Shown in pieces: positions 8,234 to 18,718 of a DNA stretch of 64,000 nt (position 1 is the first letter of the stretch; every line of letters starts with the position of its first letter). Both the position numbers and the translations under genes were made by a program. The notes under the pieces are model-generated. The model was not told the origin of the DNA, searched no databases, and worked only from the letters and a program-made list of their open reading frames with translations. The DNA comes from Spirosoma telluris (lineage in GTDB: Bacteria; Bacteroidota; Bacteroidia; Cytophagales; Spirosomataceae), in contig QLII01000001.1 in assembly GCA_003259005.1 (NCBI GenBank), positions 1,736,001 through 1,800,000 on the forward strand, given 5' to 3'.

Positions 8234-9358
8234 ATGTTCAGAATCGCTTTTCAATTTATTCGCTACGACATAGCCAAGTCGGTTGGGGCACTGGCGGGCA
8301 TTATTATCTCGGTGTTTCTGATCGGGCAGCAAGCGGGTGTTTTCATCTTTCTGACCGATGCCATGCGCAGTATCGTCGACAATAACAAGGGCTACATCTG
8401 GGTTACGGATGAAACCACAACAAACGCTAATCAACTTAGCCAGCTAGACGTTCGGAAAGGATACGAAATCAGTACGTTACCAGGCGTTGAGCGGGCCTAT
8501 CCCGTCGTTATTGCCGGAGCGGGGGCGAAATTCGCCAATGGCACCACAAGCGGCTTTTCGCTGATCGGCTCCGAGCCCCCCGCATTTGTTGGCGGTCCAT
8601 GGCGGCTCTATACGGCCAAACCTGAAGACATGGTTCCAGAAGGTGCCCTAATCACCGACTTTTACGATGCCAAAGCCCAGGGGGGACTTAAACCCGGCGA
8701 CTACTTTGAGATCAACGGAAAGAAAGTTTACAATGCTGGACTAACCCGAGGGGCGCGGTCGTTTGGCGGTGGACTACTCGCCTTTACCACCATCGAACGC
8801 GCCCGTTACCTGGCCAATGTACCCACGAATAAGGTCAGCTTTTATCTGGTAAAACCCAAAGCGGGCGTACCTGAAGCACAGGTTATTCAGCAGATCAACC
8901 GAAGCATCAACGGTGTGCGAGCCTGGAATGCGGATGACCTCTCCCAAACGACGGTCAAAACGGTCTTGGCCACCAATGGGATTGCGGCCTCCTTTGGGAG
9001 CCTGATCGGATTTGCCATCATTTCGGGGCTTGTTATCATTGGGCTGACCCTCTATTCGGCAGCTATTGACCGAATCAAGGACTACGGCACCCTGAAAGCC
9101 ATTGGAGCGACCAATGGCTACGTAAGTCGGTTGATTCTGACCCAGGCACTGCTGTTCGCTCTGGTCGGCTTTGTTATCGGGCGGTTGCTGGTTGAAGGGT
9201 TTCGGATCGGTATTGCCCAATCGGGAACGCTGTTTTACTTCCCAATTTGGTTTGAATATACGCTCTTTATTATCACGCTGGTGATCTCGCTTGGTGGCTG
9301 TGTATTTGCCATCCGGCGCATCAACTCCCTGGAGCCAGCAACCGTGTTTAGGGGTTAA
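8234..9358 (+). CDS. FtsX-like ABC permease, DevC/MacB type
   Basis: Inner membrane permease of the exporter, 374 residues. One N-terminal membrane helix (about residues 18-38, GALAGIIISVFLIGQQAGVF), a large periplasmic domain, and three C-terminal helices forming the FtsX domain (IASFGSLIGFAIISGLVIIG; LLFALVGFVIGRLL; YTLFIITLVISLGGCVFAI). YGTLKAIGATNGYV is the conserved FtsX cytoplasmic coupling segment that contacts the ATPase. The ATPase and adaptor lie upstream and TolC downstream. In the related cyanobacterial DevBCA system the cargo is glycolipid; here cargo is unknown. Reads intact. Confidence 0.9.
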   Translation: MFRIAFQFIRYDIAKSVGALAGIIISVFLIGQQAGVFIFLTDAMRSIVDNNKGYIWVTDETTTNANQLSQLDVRKGYEISTLPGVERAYPVVIAGAGAKFANGTTSGFSLIGSEPPAFVGGPWRLYTAKPEDMVPEGALITDFYDAKAQGGLKPGDYFEINGKKVYNAGLTRGARSFGGGLLAFTTIERARYLANVPTNKVSFYLVKPKAGVPEAQVIQQINRSINGVRAWNADDLSQTTVKTVLATNGIAASFGSLIGFAIISGLVIIGLTLYSAAIDRIKDYGTLKAIGATNGYVSRLILTQALLFALVGFVIGRLLVEGFRIGIAQSGTLFYFPIWFEYTLFIITLVISLGGCVFAIRRINSLEPATVFRG

Positions 9359-9426
9359 TTTTCCATGAGCGAACGCGTGAATTTTGGTTTTCGAAGACCC
9401 GCCTATCGCTCTAATCTGACTTAACA

Positions 9427-10734
9427 ATGAAGCGTTTCATCATCTTTACTTACTCGCTCATTTCCTCATGTACGTATTCGCTTAGTGGCCTTGCGCAGCC
9501 GATTACGCTTTCACAGGCGTTAACTCAGGCGCAGGCGAACCGGCTGGAGTTGGCCAATCAGCAACTCCAGACCCGGATTGCCCAGAGCGACGAAGCCCGA
9601 CGACGGGCTGGCTGGCAACCCCAGGTAAATGCGGGCGCTGATGTCCGCAGGAACACGCAGATTCAGCGGAATATCATTAAAAATGCACCTTTCGCCAACG
9701 GGCAGGATGTGGTACTCCGATTTGGTACACCTATCAGTAACGTATTGAATGCTCAGGTTGAGCAGAAAGTGTATGACGCCCAGAGTCGAGTCAGCCGGGA
9801 TATTAATCAACTAACGGTCGAAAGCCAGCGGACAACGCTCGAAAAGCTCACTATTGATGTCCGGCAGCAGGTTACGGAAGCCTATTATCAGGCCGTATTC
9901 AACCGCGAGAAACAACGGCTGTCGGATCGCGCCCGCGACCGGGCTCGTGGCTATCTGGAACAGGCGCAAACGCGCTTTCGCGCCGGTACGTTGCTAAAAA
10001 CTGACTTCGACCGATTTGCGCTGGATGTCAGCAATGCCGAATTAACCTACCGCAACGACCAGCGTGACTTTGCGCTGAGTTTAGACAATCTGCGCTACCG
10101 TATCAATACAACACAAGCTGTTGAACCCGCCGATTCACTAGGCACCTTGTTTGCCCAGTTTCAGGCGCAGGAACTGGCATCGGGCATGCGACCCGAACTA
10201 CGGCAGGAAGAACTGAACCGGCAGATCAACGTGCTGAATCAGCGCCGTGAACAGGCCCGGCTAGCTCCGGTCGTAACCGCTTATGGGGCTTATTTTCTCC
10301 AGCAGTTTGCCGATACGTTCAATCCGTTCCAGAATGAAAGCTGGTTTGCCTATAACTATGTGGGGTTACGCGTATCGGTGCCCTTATTTGATGGGCGGCA
10401 AACGCGGCTGAACCGACAGGACTATGTACGTCGGGCAGAAATCAATCAGAATACGCTGCAACAGTTAAAAAACGATTTCGACTACGAGCTCCGTGCCGCC
10501 CGAAACACGCTTGCCCAGGCTCGGGAAAACCTGGCTGAAACCCAAAAAAACATAGCGCAGGCACAGGCGATTCTGGCCATTGATCGCGTTCGATTCGACG
10601 CGGGTACGCTCCTACTGGCCGACTTCCGCAATAGCGAATACAGTCTGCAACAAGCCGAAAACAACTACCTCCGGGCGGTCTATGACCTGTTAGTGGGCCA
10701 GGTGCAGGTTCGTAAAGCGCTTGGAAGTTTGTAG
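9427..10734 (+). CDS. TolC family outer membrane protein of the ABC exporter
   Basis: Outer membrane channel for the DevBC-like exporter, 435 residues. Signal peptide at about residues 1-23 (ending LSGLA, then QPITLSQAL). Mature sequence shows the OEP repeat with long helices (EKQRLSDRARDRARGYLEQA; ENLAETQKNIAQAQAILAID) and VRFDAGTLLLADFRNSEYSL as the C-terminal signature. It is distinct from the TolC at 2781. A 22-bp perfect hairpin follows at once, ending the operon. Reads intact. Confidence 0.92.
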   Translation: MKRFIIFTYSLISSCTYSLSGLAQPITLSQALTQAQANRLELANQQLQTRIAQSDEARRRAGWQPQVNAGADVRRNTQIQRNIIKNAPFANGQDVVLRFGTPISNVLNAQVEQKVYDAQSRVSRDINQLTVESQRTTLEKLTIDVRQQVTEAYYQAVFNREKQRLSDRARDRARGYLEQAQTRFRAGTLLKTDFDRFALDVSNAELTYRNDQRDFALSLDNLRYRINTTQAVEPADSLGTLFAQFQAQELASGMRPELRQEELNRQINVLNQRREQARLAPVVTAYGAYFLQQFADTFNPFQNESWFAYNYVGLRVSVPLFDGRQTRLNRQDYVRRAEINQNTLQQLKNDFDYELRAARNTLAQARENLAETQKNIAQAQAILAIDRVRFDAGTLLLADFRNSEYSLQQAENNYLRAVYDLLVGQVQVRKALGSL

Positions 10735-10737
10735 CTT

Positions 10738-10785
10738 ATTCTTATGGACTAAGACCTCATTGTTGAGGTCTTAGTCCATAAGAAT
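10738..10785. terminator. 22-bp perfect hairpin ending the export operon
   Basis: Arms 10738-10759 and 10764-10785 are perfectly complementary over 22 bases with a four-base loop. It starts four bases after the TolC stop and lies between convergent genes (TolC plus, hexosaminidase minus), so it may terminate both. No long T tract follows. Confidence 0.75.
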
Positions 10786-10868
10786 ATAGTAAAGAATTAA
10801 CTTGCTGTTCCCAGCAATAGCACCGTGTTTTATCTATTTGCTATATCAGGGGTAGCCTCTACCATCAA

Positions 10869-12752
10869 TCAAAAACGACCAATTCGCTTCTGTAAGGCAT
10901 CGCGCGAGAGGGTAATTAAATGACCAATGGGTTTCCCGGCCCGGTAGGTAATTACGCGGAGGTTTATAGGGCCGTCGGGTAAGTCCACGGGTTGACTGTA
11001 ACGGGTTGAGAATTGGTCGGGCATGGTATCGTCAATGGTATAATAGATATCCAGTCCAGGTATTTCGCCCTCCAGTTCAAGTCGCAATTTGCCATCTTTC
11101 ATACTTGTTTTGACAATAGCGTCATAAATAGCCCGCGAATAATTGACTTGTGCCATATCCGCCCGTTCAAAATGGGTTTCCATTCGCTGCACAAAGTTGG
11201 GCCAGTTTTTAGCTTCTTTTGGCGACCAATATACTTCCGATAATGCCCAGGCTCGTGGGTAGGTCATGTATTCGGCATAACGTAAGGTTGGGATCTGTTC
11301 CGTCCAGAGGTTGCCCTGCCCACCCAGGATGTATTTGGCATCCACACCGTCTGGAACTGGTTCATAGCCGTAACTGGTACGGGCACGCAGGAACGCATAA
11401 ATAGGTGGATCGACGGTTGGATCGCCCTGATTATAATCCAGATAAGCAAACGTCGTGGGCGTCATCACGACATTATGCCCTTCCTTAGCAGCTTCAATAC
11501 CCCCTTTTATACCCCGCCAGCTCATTACCGTAGCGGTTGGCGATATACCACCTTCCAGGATTTCATCCCAGCCAAGCAGCTTCTTACCTTTGGCCGTCAG
11601 AATTTTTTCTACCCGGTTCATAAAATAACCCTGCAAATCTTCGACGTGCCGAATGTTCAGTTGCTTCATCAATGCCTGGCACCCTGGATCATTGGCCCAG
11701 TAGCCTTTGTAGCACTCATCGCCACCAACGTGGATATACGGGTTCGGAAAGAGTGCAGCTACTTCCGTAAATACTTTATCCAGAAACTCGTACACTTTTT
11801 CATCCGATGGATTCAGCGTATTCTCGACCTTCATCTTAAATGTACCATTGCCATACCAGTCCGAAAACGCCGTTCCCGGATTGACACTGACAATCGCTTT
11901 GGTGCAGCTCAATTCCGGGTAAGCCGCGAGAGCCGCCATGCTATGGCCGGGCACGTCAATTTCCGGCACAATGGTTACGTTACGCGCCTGGGCATACGCA
12001 ATAACTTCCCGAATATCGTCCTGCGTGTAAAACCCACCATAAGGTGTCGGTTCGCCGGGTTTAGGTTCAGCCCGATCACCATAGTGGCCAGCTCGCGCGA
12101 CACGCCAGGCACCTACTGACGTGAGTTTTGGCAGGGATTTAATTTCAATACGCCAGCCGTTATCGTCGGTTAAGTGCCAGTGAAAGGTGTTGTATTTCAG
12201 TTTAGCCAGTTGGTCGATGTACTGCTTCACCTCCACTTTTGTGAAGAAATGACGACTAACGTCGAACATGATCCCCCGCCAGCCGAAGCGTGGATAATCG
12301 GTAATCTTCACGGCTGGTACGCTCCAGGTTTTCGCGGCCACAACCTTCCCCTCAATTTCTTTGGGGAGGAGTTGAGTAAGCGTTTGCATCCCGTAGAACA
12401 AGCCAGCCGGACGGTTTGCCGTAATGACAACGCCCTTTGAAGAGGCATCGAGCATATACCCTTCCTGACCAAGTTGAGCGTTAGGCGTTTCGCTCAGATT
12501 CAGCTGTATCTTACCTGTTTTACCTGGCTTTGCGGCCAGCCCAAAGCCGGTTGGCGTATTCAACCGCTGACTAAGCATGTCGGCAACCTCTTTCGCATCG
12601 GCCTGATTATAGTGAATAGTTGTTGCTCTCGTTAGCGTAAAAACACCAGGCTGAGGTTGTACGCTCACAGGCTGGGGAATCAAATTGATTAGCGACTGGG
12701 CCTGCGCAGTGGCAATACAAAGAATAAAAAGAAGGACTCGACTAAGATTCAT
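10869..12752 (-). CDS. beta-N-acetylhexosaminidase, glycoside hydrolase family 20
   Basis: Exported enzyme that removes terminal GlcNAc or GalNAc by substrate-assisted catalysis. 627 residues; signal peptide MNLSRVLLFILCIATAQAQ. An N-terminal GH20b domain (about 20-140) precedes the TIM barrel with RGIMFDVSRHFF, FHWHLTDDNGWRIEIKSLPK and, around residue 340, HVGGDECYKG, which carries the catalytic Asp-Glu pair. A C-terminal chitobiase-like beta domain includes DIYYTIDDTMPD. Length and domain order fit family members. It stands alone on the minus strand. Reads intact. Confidence 0.95.
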   Translation of the reverse strand: MNLSRVLLFILCIATAQAQSLINLIPQPVSVQPQPGVFTLTRATTIHYNQADAKEVADMLSQRLNTPTGFGLAAKPGKTGKIQLNLSETPNAQLGQEGYMLDASSKGVVITANRPAGLFYGMQTLTQLLPKEIEGKVVAAKTWSVPAVKITDYPRFGWRGIMFDVSRHFFTKVEVKQYIDQLAKLKYNTFHWHLTDDNGWRIEIKSLPKLTSVGAWRVARAGHYGDRAEPKPGEPTPYGGFYTQDDIREVIAYAQARNVTIVPEIDVPGHSMAALAAYPELSCTKAIVSVNPGTAFSDWYGNGTFKMKVENTLNPSDEKVYEFLDKVFTEVAALFPNPYIHVGGDECYKGYWANDPGCQALMKQLNIRHVEDLQGYFMNRVEKILTAKGKKLLGWDEILEGGISPTATVMSWRGIKGGIEAAKEGHNVVMTPTTFAYLDYNQGDPTVDPPIYAFLRARTSYGYEPVPDGVDAKYILGGQGNLWTEQIPTLRYAEYMTYPRAWALSEVYWSPKEAKNWPNFVQRMETHFERADMAQVNYSRAIYDAIVKTSMKDGKLRLELEGEIPGLDIYYTIDDTMPDQFSTRYSQPVDLPDGPINLRVITYRAGKPIGHLITLSRDALQKRIGRF

Positions 12753-13436
12753 GCTACGCGTGATTGATGATTATGAAGTAAAGCGAGTTTAGTCGAAATT
12801 TTAATGGTACTCAACAACCTTCGTGTTTATTGCGTCCCCTTAACCCGCCAATTGAACGATGCACTTTTACATTGAGAACGACTACACATAGGGAGAAGCG
12901 TTAGCTTCTTAGCTGCGCTCAATCAAGCATATAGTTTTGTTCGATCAGGAATATATTGATCCATCTAGCCTCACATACCACTCATTACCAAATTATTAAG
13001 TTTAGTCTATCTGGTTTTCATTCTACTAATCATTGGTCAATTTTAGGCATAAAATCAGTAGCGATTCACGCTAAAAAGTCGGAGCTTATAAAAAAGCAGA
13101 GGAAAGAATTTTCCAGAATTCATTCAAGATCCTTGCCAAGAAGAGCCTGCCTTTTCCGGCTACAGGGAATCCAAACGGTACACGGATGCCTTTGTCCTGG
13201 AATGGTTTCATAGCTGGAGCTAGGCTTCGAGTTTCTACGCTTAAAACCCGGCGGCTGTCATCCAGTGGCTAACTGACTCAAGGGAGGTTATAAAGTACTA
13301 ATACAGAATTGTTTGTATGTTGATTCTATGGAACCTTTAGATGCTATTACCTATAAATCAAACGATTACCAACGATAGATGCTAAAGAATCCATAGAATC
13401 AAATTTGGCCAAATACGTATAGAGTGGCTTAGTTAT
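12753..13436. other. long intergenic region with a family-2 hairpin element
   Basis: 684 bases with no convincing gene. 13291-13410 carries a member of the GATTCTATGG hairpin family. The region before it has a short open frame (12956-13213) with low-complexity unfamiliar sequence, which I do not accept as a gene. The promoters of the hexosaminidase (minus) and of the sugar-acid cluster (plus) must lie here. Confidence 0.5.
13291..13410. repeat. GATTCTATGG-family hairpin element
   Basis: Left end resembles the family core (TAAAGTACTAATACAGAATT then GTTTG); inside, GTTGATTCTATGG on the left pairs with CCATAGAATCAAATTTGG on the right; the right end is GGCCAAATACGTA. This is a degenerate member of the family described under findings. 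Confidence 0.7.
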
Positions 13437-14477
13437 ATGAGAAAGAAAATTTTATTCATTGTTGGATCGGTCAATCAAACCTCGCAGATGCATCAGATTT
13501 CGGCAGAACTTGCCGAGGAATATGACTGCTGGTTCAGTCAGTACTACGCTGACTCCAAACTAATCAACTGGGCCGTTCGTAAGGGCTGGCTCGACTATAC
13601 CGTGCTGGGCGGCAAGTTTCGTGAAGGATCTGAGGCCTATTTACGGCAACGGAACCTGAACCTTGATTACCAGGCCCGGCTCAATCAGTACGATCTGATC
13701 GTGACCTGCTCCGACCTCATTGTGCCAGATGCGGTACGAGCGACCAAAAGTATTTGGGTACAAGAGGGTATGATTGACGAGGTAACCTGGCTTAGCAAGC
13801 TTGTAAAAGCGTTGGGCTTACCCCGCTATTTTAGCATAGGCACATCGCTTAACGGCTCATCGAATCTGTGCGACATCTATTGTGCGGCTTCGGAAGGCTA
13901 TAAATCGTTTTTCATCGAGATGGGCACGGATGCCAGCAAAATCATGGTAACGGGCATGCCCAACTTCGACAATGTGAGGCAGTTCCTGATCAATGATTTC
14001 CCCATCGCGATTATGTGATGGTAGCCACCTCAGACATCCGCGAGACATTCCGAATCGACGACCGACCCGCTTTTATTCGCAAAGCCGTTGAGCAGGCAAA
14101 GGGGCGTCAACTGTTGTTTAAACTTCACCCGAACGAAATCCTGGAACGAGCTGAAGCCGAAATCCGGCAGCACGCACCCGCCGATACGCTGGTGTTCCAG
14201 CAAGGGAACACCAATGAAATGATTGCGAACTGTTCCGAACTCATTACCCAATACTCAACGGTGGTGTATGTCGGGATGGCCCTGGGAAGCCCGTTTCCTC
14301 GTATTTCCCAATAGATGAACTCCGCCGATTAACCCCATTCAGAACAAGGGAACCTCCGCCGAGAACATTGCCCGGATCTGCCGCGACTACATTGCTTTTT
14401 CGGGCCCACGTAAAGAATTTGTTAAATCGTATCAATACCGACCTGTCATGCATGAGCCGGAACATCTTTCGCTGTAA
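13437..14477 (+). CDS. putative GT-B type glycosyl/glycerophosphotransferase (frame broken three times)
   Basis: About 347 residues when three lost bases are restored: C run at 14000-14003 (gives NDFPHRDYVMVATSD), A run at 14287-14288 (gives MALGKPVSSYFPIDELRRL) and C run at 14333-14336 (gives LTPIQNKGTSAENIARICRD). The end at EPEHLSL then follows. N-terminal MRKKILFIVGSVNQTSQMHQ and the C-terminal pattern KLHPNE...ANCSELITQYSTVVYVGMALGKP resemble GT-B fold enzymes such as CDP-glycerol transferases or UDP-GlcNAc 2-epimerase-like proteins, where the conserved C-terminal half binds the nucleotide. It heads the sugar-acid cluster, so a transferase for the final sugar is a sensible guess. Function not certain. 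Confidence 0.6.
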
Positions 14478-14527
14478 CTAGCGACATCAAATTGGGGTGG
14501 TTGTTTCCGTTAAGTCCATTTATTGGT

Positions 14528-15341
14528 ATGAGTTACCCAGCCATTGTCGTTATTGTCCAGGCCCGAATGTCGTCAAGCCGCTTACCGGGTAAAGTGATGC
14601 TTCCCCTGCTAAATCAGCCGCTCCTGGCGCGGATGCTTGAACGACTACGCTTTTGCCAGACCCCTTTTACTACGGTAGTAGCCACCTCGACCGATCCCAC
14701 CGACGACCTGATCGAGCAGTTTTGTCAGGCCGAAAACGTGCCGGTTTACCGGGGAAGCCTGGAAGATTGCCTTGACCGCCATTATCAGATTGCGAACCAT
14801 TGGCAGGCCGACCTGGCCGTTAAAATCCCATCTGACTGCCCGCTGATCGACCCACGTGTTGTGGACCGGACGTTACAGTTTTTCCTGGATGCGCCCAATG
14901 CATACGACTTTGTGAGTAATCTGCATCCGGCTACCTGGCCCGATGGCAACGATGTCGAGATTATGACGCGAGCGTGCCTGCACCGAACCTGGTCTGAGGC
15001 AACCAAACCACTTGAACGCGAACATACCACACCTTATATCTGGGACACGGCCCCCACACATTCCGTCTTGGAAACGTAAACTGGCCAACTGGATTAGATT
15101 ATTCCATGAGCCACCGGTTCACCATCGACTATCAGGCCGATTACGAATTCATTCGGGCAGTCTACGAAGAATTATACCCAATCAAACCTGATTTTTCGTG
15201 TGAAGACATCCTAAGGCTACTGGATCAAAAACCTGAAATCTATCAGATCAACGCTGATTATGCGGGGTCAACTGGTATCGTCATCATCTGGCCGAACTCC
15301 ATACCGTTTCGGCAGCGCAAACAAAAATAGTAAATAGTTAA
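14528..15341 (+). CDS. SpsF-family cytidylyltransferase-like protein (frame broken twice)
   Basis: Nucleotidyltransferase of the COG1861/SpsF group, expected to activate a sugar acid with CTP. The start is the ATG at 14528 (MSYPAIVVIVQARMSSSRLP); RMSSSRLPGKVM is the conserved nucleotide-binding loop and KIPSDCPLIDP the metal/substrate motif. The C-terminal third is displaced: one C lost in the run 15051-15055 (restores IWDTAPHTFRLGNVNW) and one G in 15264-15267 (restores YAGVNWYRHHLAELH). The repaired product is about 271 residues, the usual family length. It precedes the transketolase pair. Confidence 0.82.
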
Positions 15342-15353
15342 CCCAATTCGTGC

Positions 15354-16210
15354 ATGACTAGCGAAGTACTAAACGACTTACAAAAAACGGCACTGAACGT
15401 CCGCGAACACATTATCCGACTCTCGACCGATGGTGGCTGCTTCACGGGGGCGTCATTGTCGGCCACGGATCTGGTGGTCTACCTCTACAAACAATTTCTG
15501 AACGTTAACCGGGCTACACTTAGAGACCCCGGCCGTGACTACTTGTTTTTATCGAAGGGCCACGATGTTCCAGCCCTCTACGGCACCTTCGTTGAACTGG
15601 GCTGGATACCCGCCGAACGGCTTAACAATCACCTGTCTACCGATGATTCCATTTACTGGCACCCTAATGTGACTATACCGGGTATCGAATTCCATTCCGG
15701 ATCGCTGGGGCATTTGCCATCGGTGGCGCTGGGTGTTGCACTGGATTGCAAAATAGGGGATCGCCGAATAAGGTTGTCTGTGTCCTGGGCGATGGCGAGT
15801 TGAATGAAGGGTCAGTTTGGGAAGCTGTTCTGGTTGCCAATGCCTATAAACTGGATAACCTTCTATTTGTCGTTGACCGAAATTTCTTTCAGGCCAATAT
15901 GCCAACTGAAGAGCTGATCCCGCTTGAACCGTTGACCGATAAATTCGCGGCCTTTGGCGCAGCCGTTAAACGCATCGATGGCCACGACTTTATCGCTTTG
16001 GAGGAGGCCCTGACCAGCTTCCCATTTCAAAAAGATAAACTCAACGTCCTGATTGCCGATACGCGCCGGGGTAAAGGCTTGCCCAGTATCGAAGCCCGTG
16101 CCGACCGCTGGTTCTGCAATTTCACCCACGATGAGGTGGAAGCCCTGTTGGGCGAGCTCCATGGCGAGCACTCAGCCACGATTGAGTCAGAAACACTGGT
16201 TGTTAGATAA
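15354..16210 (+). CDS. transketolase, N-terminal (ThDP-binding) subunit (frame broken near 15756)
   Basis: First half of a two-gene transketolase, about 285 residues. LSATDLVVYLY, LSKGHDVPALYGTF and, after the break, VVCVLGDGELNEGSVWEAVL (GDG...N thiamine diphosphate motif) are diagnostic. One G is missing in the run 15756-15759; restoring it gives DCKIGGSPNKVVCVLGDG. Split transketolases are common in sugar-biosynthesis clusters rather than in central metabolism. The C-terminal subunit starts six bases later. Neighbours suggest it transfers a two-carbon unit in making a special sugar. Confidence 0.88.
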
Positions 16211-16216
16211 TTAGTT

Positions 16217-17130
16217 ATGACCTACGAAGAACTACTAACCCAAACCGCCCTCGCCGATGAACGGGTGATTGTGATGACTGCCGAAAATCGGGCTCTGGTG
16301 CGCAACATGCCTGCCAATCTTGGAAGTCGATTTATTGACACAGGCATTACCGAACAGTGCATGATTGGTGCGGCTGCGGGCCTGGCCTTACGCGGCCGAA
16401 TCCCTGTTGTTCATGCGCTGGCGGCTTTTTTGTCGATGCGGGCCTACGAATTCATCCGTACCGATCTGGGCATTGGCAACCTACCCGTTAAACTGAGCAG
16501 CTTTGTGCCGGGTTTTCTATCCGATGGCAACGGGCCAACTCATCAGGCCATTGAAGATGTTTCACTCATGCGGGGCATTCCGCACATGCAGGTTTTTTGC
16601 CCGGCCGATGAGCAGGATTTACTCCTGATGCTGCCGACCATCTGGGCATCGCCCGCTCCGCCTATGTGCGTATCAATACCCGTCCAGCTACCTATCAGCA
16701 CGCCCACCCTTTCGAAATCGGGCAGGCCGAAGTTATAGCAACTGGGTCTGACGTGACTATTCTGGTCTACGGAATGCTGTTTGAGCAAGCGCTGGTAGCC
16801 GCCCATTTGCTACGCCATGCCGGGCATTCGGTTGGGCTGGTCAATATGCGTTGCCTGAAACCCGTAGATGAAGCCGTCATTCTGGAAGTCTGTGCCAGCT
16901 CTGACGTCGTGGTGACCATCGAAGATCATTTTCTGATTGGTGGCCTATATAGTATCGTAGCTGAAACACTACTCAAATACCGAAAAACCGCCAATGTTCA
17001 CGCATTTGCCTTGCCAGGAAAATGGTTTAAACCGGCCCGTCTGAACGAGGTACTGGCGTATGAGGGCTTTACGGGCCAGCAGTTAGCCCAACGAATTACC
17101 CGTCTGATGGTGGGCGATTTGGTAGATTAA
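16217..17130 (+). CDS. transketolase, C-terminal subunit (frame broken near 16635)
   Basis: Pyrimidine-binding plus C-terminal domains of a split transketolase, about 304 residues. RFIDTGITEQCMIGAAAGLA contains the catalytic Glu that activates thiamine; GPTHQAIEDVSLMRGIPHM is the next conserved block. After residue ~138 the frame shifts: one G added at 16635 gives LLLMLPDHLGIARSAYVRIN, which matches the family. The C-terminal domain reads EVIATGSDVTILVYGMLFEQ. It forms one functional enzyme with the gene before it. A hairpin separates it from the aminotransferase gene. Confidence 0.88.
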
Positions 17131-17256
17131 AAAGTAGTCATTACTAGTCAGGGGTAGTCCTTGATTGTCATTCACCGTTACTCGTTGAGGACAATACAAT
17201 GCGCCTAAAAATAACCTAATAACTATAATGACCGTCCATGACAACGACTAATAACC
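17131..17256. repeat. AGTCATT-word intergenic hairpin
   Basis: Words TAGTCATT, TAGTCAG and GTCATT on the left, and AATGACC, ATGACAACGACTAATAACC on the right, are complementary as a loose hairpin. It lies within the sugar-acid cluster between transketolase and aminotransferase. The same words form hairpins at 54036-54119 and 61855-62000. Confidence 0.65.
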
Positions 17257-18597
17257 ATGAAGAACGGTATCAAATTTAACGACACCTACCCCGACATTAC
17301 TGTGTCGGATCAGTATTATGAACGGGCACTGGCCGTTCAGAAACCCATTACCCAAACACTGGCGAAAGGGCCAGGGCAATTTACAAAAGGTATCGCGCCC
17401 AAATACCTGGATCGTGGCAAGGGGTCCCATGTGTGGGATGTCGACGGCAATGAATACCTCGACTTCAACGCGGCCATTGGCCCTATTTCGTTGGGCTACT
17501 GCTACCCGGTTGTTGATGATGCAATTCGGCAGCAATTGACCAAAGGCATTACCTTCTCGTTGATGCATCCGTTGGAAGTCGAATTGGCTGAATTGATTCG
17601 GGAGGTCATTCCCAATGCCGAAGCCGTCAAGATCAGTAAAACCGGGGCCGACGTTTGCTCGGCGGCTATCCGGGTGGCGCGGGCATTCACGGGTCGCGAT
17701 AAGGTGTTCTGCTGCGGCTATCACGGCTGGCACGACTGGTATATTGGTGTCACGAGTCGCAACGCTGGTATTCCGGAAGCCATTCAGGACATGACCTATA
17801 CCTTTGAGTACAATGATATGGATAGTATCCGGGCTGCCCTCGATGATACCGTTGCGGCCCTGATTCTGGAACCATTTATCTTTGAAGCCCCTAAACCCGG
17901 ATTTCTGGAAGAACTGGCCGAAGCCTGCCGCCAAAACGGCACCCTTCTGATTTTCGATGAAATGTGGACTGGATTCCGCATTGCCCTCGGCGGAGCACAG
18001 GAATACTTCAATGTCAAACCCGACCTCGCCGTTTACTCCAAAGCCTGTGCCAACGGGATGCCGATTGCGCTGCTAACGGGCCGCACGGATGTGATGGAGT
18101 TGTTTGATTATGAAGTCTTTAGCTATACAACCTTCGGCGGTGAAGCGCTTTCCCTGGCTGCTTGCATGGCCACGATCCAAGAACTTCGGGATAAGAACGT
18201 ACCGGCTTATCTGAACGAGAAAGGGGGTATGCTTAAAGATGGCTACAACCAGCTTGCTACTGATCTGGGCATGGCACACCTTACCAAATGCATTGGCTAC
18301 AACTGCCGGTCTATGGTAACGTTTGCGCCGGAAGCGGGAAATGGACTAGAACTCAAAACACTCATGCAACAGGAGATGATTAAACGCGGCATTTTGTGGG
18401 CAGGTTTTCATAACATGTGTTTCAGCCATTCTGAAGAGGATATTTCGTATGCGCTTTCTGCCTATCGCGATGTACTGCCAATCGTAAAAGAAGCCATCGA
18501 AAGCGGTAACGTGAAAATGTACTTAGAGGGTGACGTCCTCGAAGCCGTTTTCCGCAAAACCAGTAACTACAACATCAAACCGAAAGTGACGGCATGA
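17257..18597 (+). CDS. class III aminotransferase, glutamate-1-semialdehyde aminomutase-like
   Basis: PLP enzyme of fold type I, 446 residues. KGSHVWDVDGNEYLDFNAAIG, the substrate/PLP segment SKTGADVCSAAIRVARAFTG, LLIFDEMWTGFR (Asp pairing with the PLP nitrogen) and YSKACANGMPIALLTG (Schiff-base Lys) are all intact. Relatives include HemL and sugar-cluster aminotransferases. As it sits between a split transketolase and an SDR, with NeuB-like and KdsC-like genes close by, I infer it aminates a carbonyl sugar intermediate rather than making 5-aminolevulinate. Reads intact. Confidence 0.9.
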   Translation: MKNGIKFNDTYPDITVSDQYYERALAVQKPITQTLAKGPGQFTKGIAPKYLDRGKGSHVWDVDGNEYLDFNAAIGPISLGYCYPVVDDAIRQQLTKGITFSLMHPLEVELAELIREVIPNAEAVKISKTGADVCSAAIRVARAFTGRDKVFCCGYHGWHDWYIGVTSRNAGIPEAIQDMTYTFEYNDMDSIRAALDDTVAALILEPFIFEAPKPGFLEELAEACRQNGTLLIFDEMWTGFRIALGGAQEYFNVKPDLAVYSKACANGMPIALLTGRTDVMELFDYEVFSYTTFGGEALSLAACMATIQELRDKNVPAYLNEKGGMLKDGYNQLATDLGMAHLTKCIGYNCRSMVTFAPEAGNGLELKTLMQQEMIKRGILWAGFHNMCFSHSEEDISYALSAYRDVLPIVKEAIESGNVKMYLEGDVLEAVFRKTSNYNIKPKVTA

Positions 18598-18598
18598 T

Positions 18599-18712
18599 CA
18601 GGTTTACAGTTTATGGTATTCAGTTTACGGTATTCGGTTTATGACTGACCAGCCCAGAAATAGCTTCCACTTCAGATAACAGTAAACGATAAACCGCAAA
18701 CCTGAAACCTCT
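18599..18712. repeat. GGTTTACAGTTTATGG-word intergenic hairpin
   Basis: Left words CAGGTTTACAGTTTATGGT and CGGTTTATG are complementary to the right words CGATAAACCGCAAACCTG. It fills the gap between aminotransferase and SDR genes. Confidence 0.7.
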
Positions 18713-18718
18713 TTCAGA

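Noticed and set aside
12956..13213. 85-residue open frame in the large gap
   Set aside because: No family resemblance, odd composition and no neighbour coupling.
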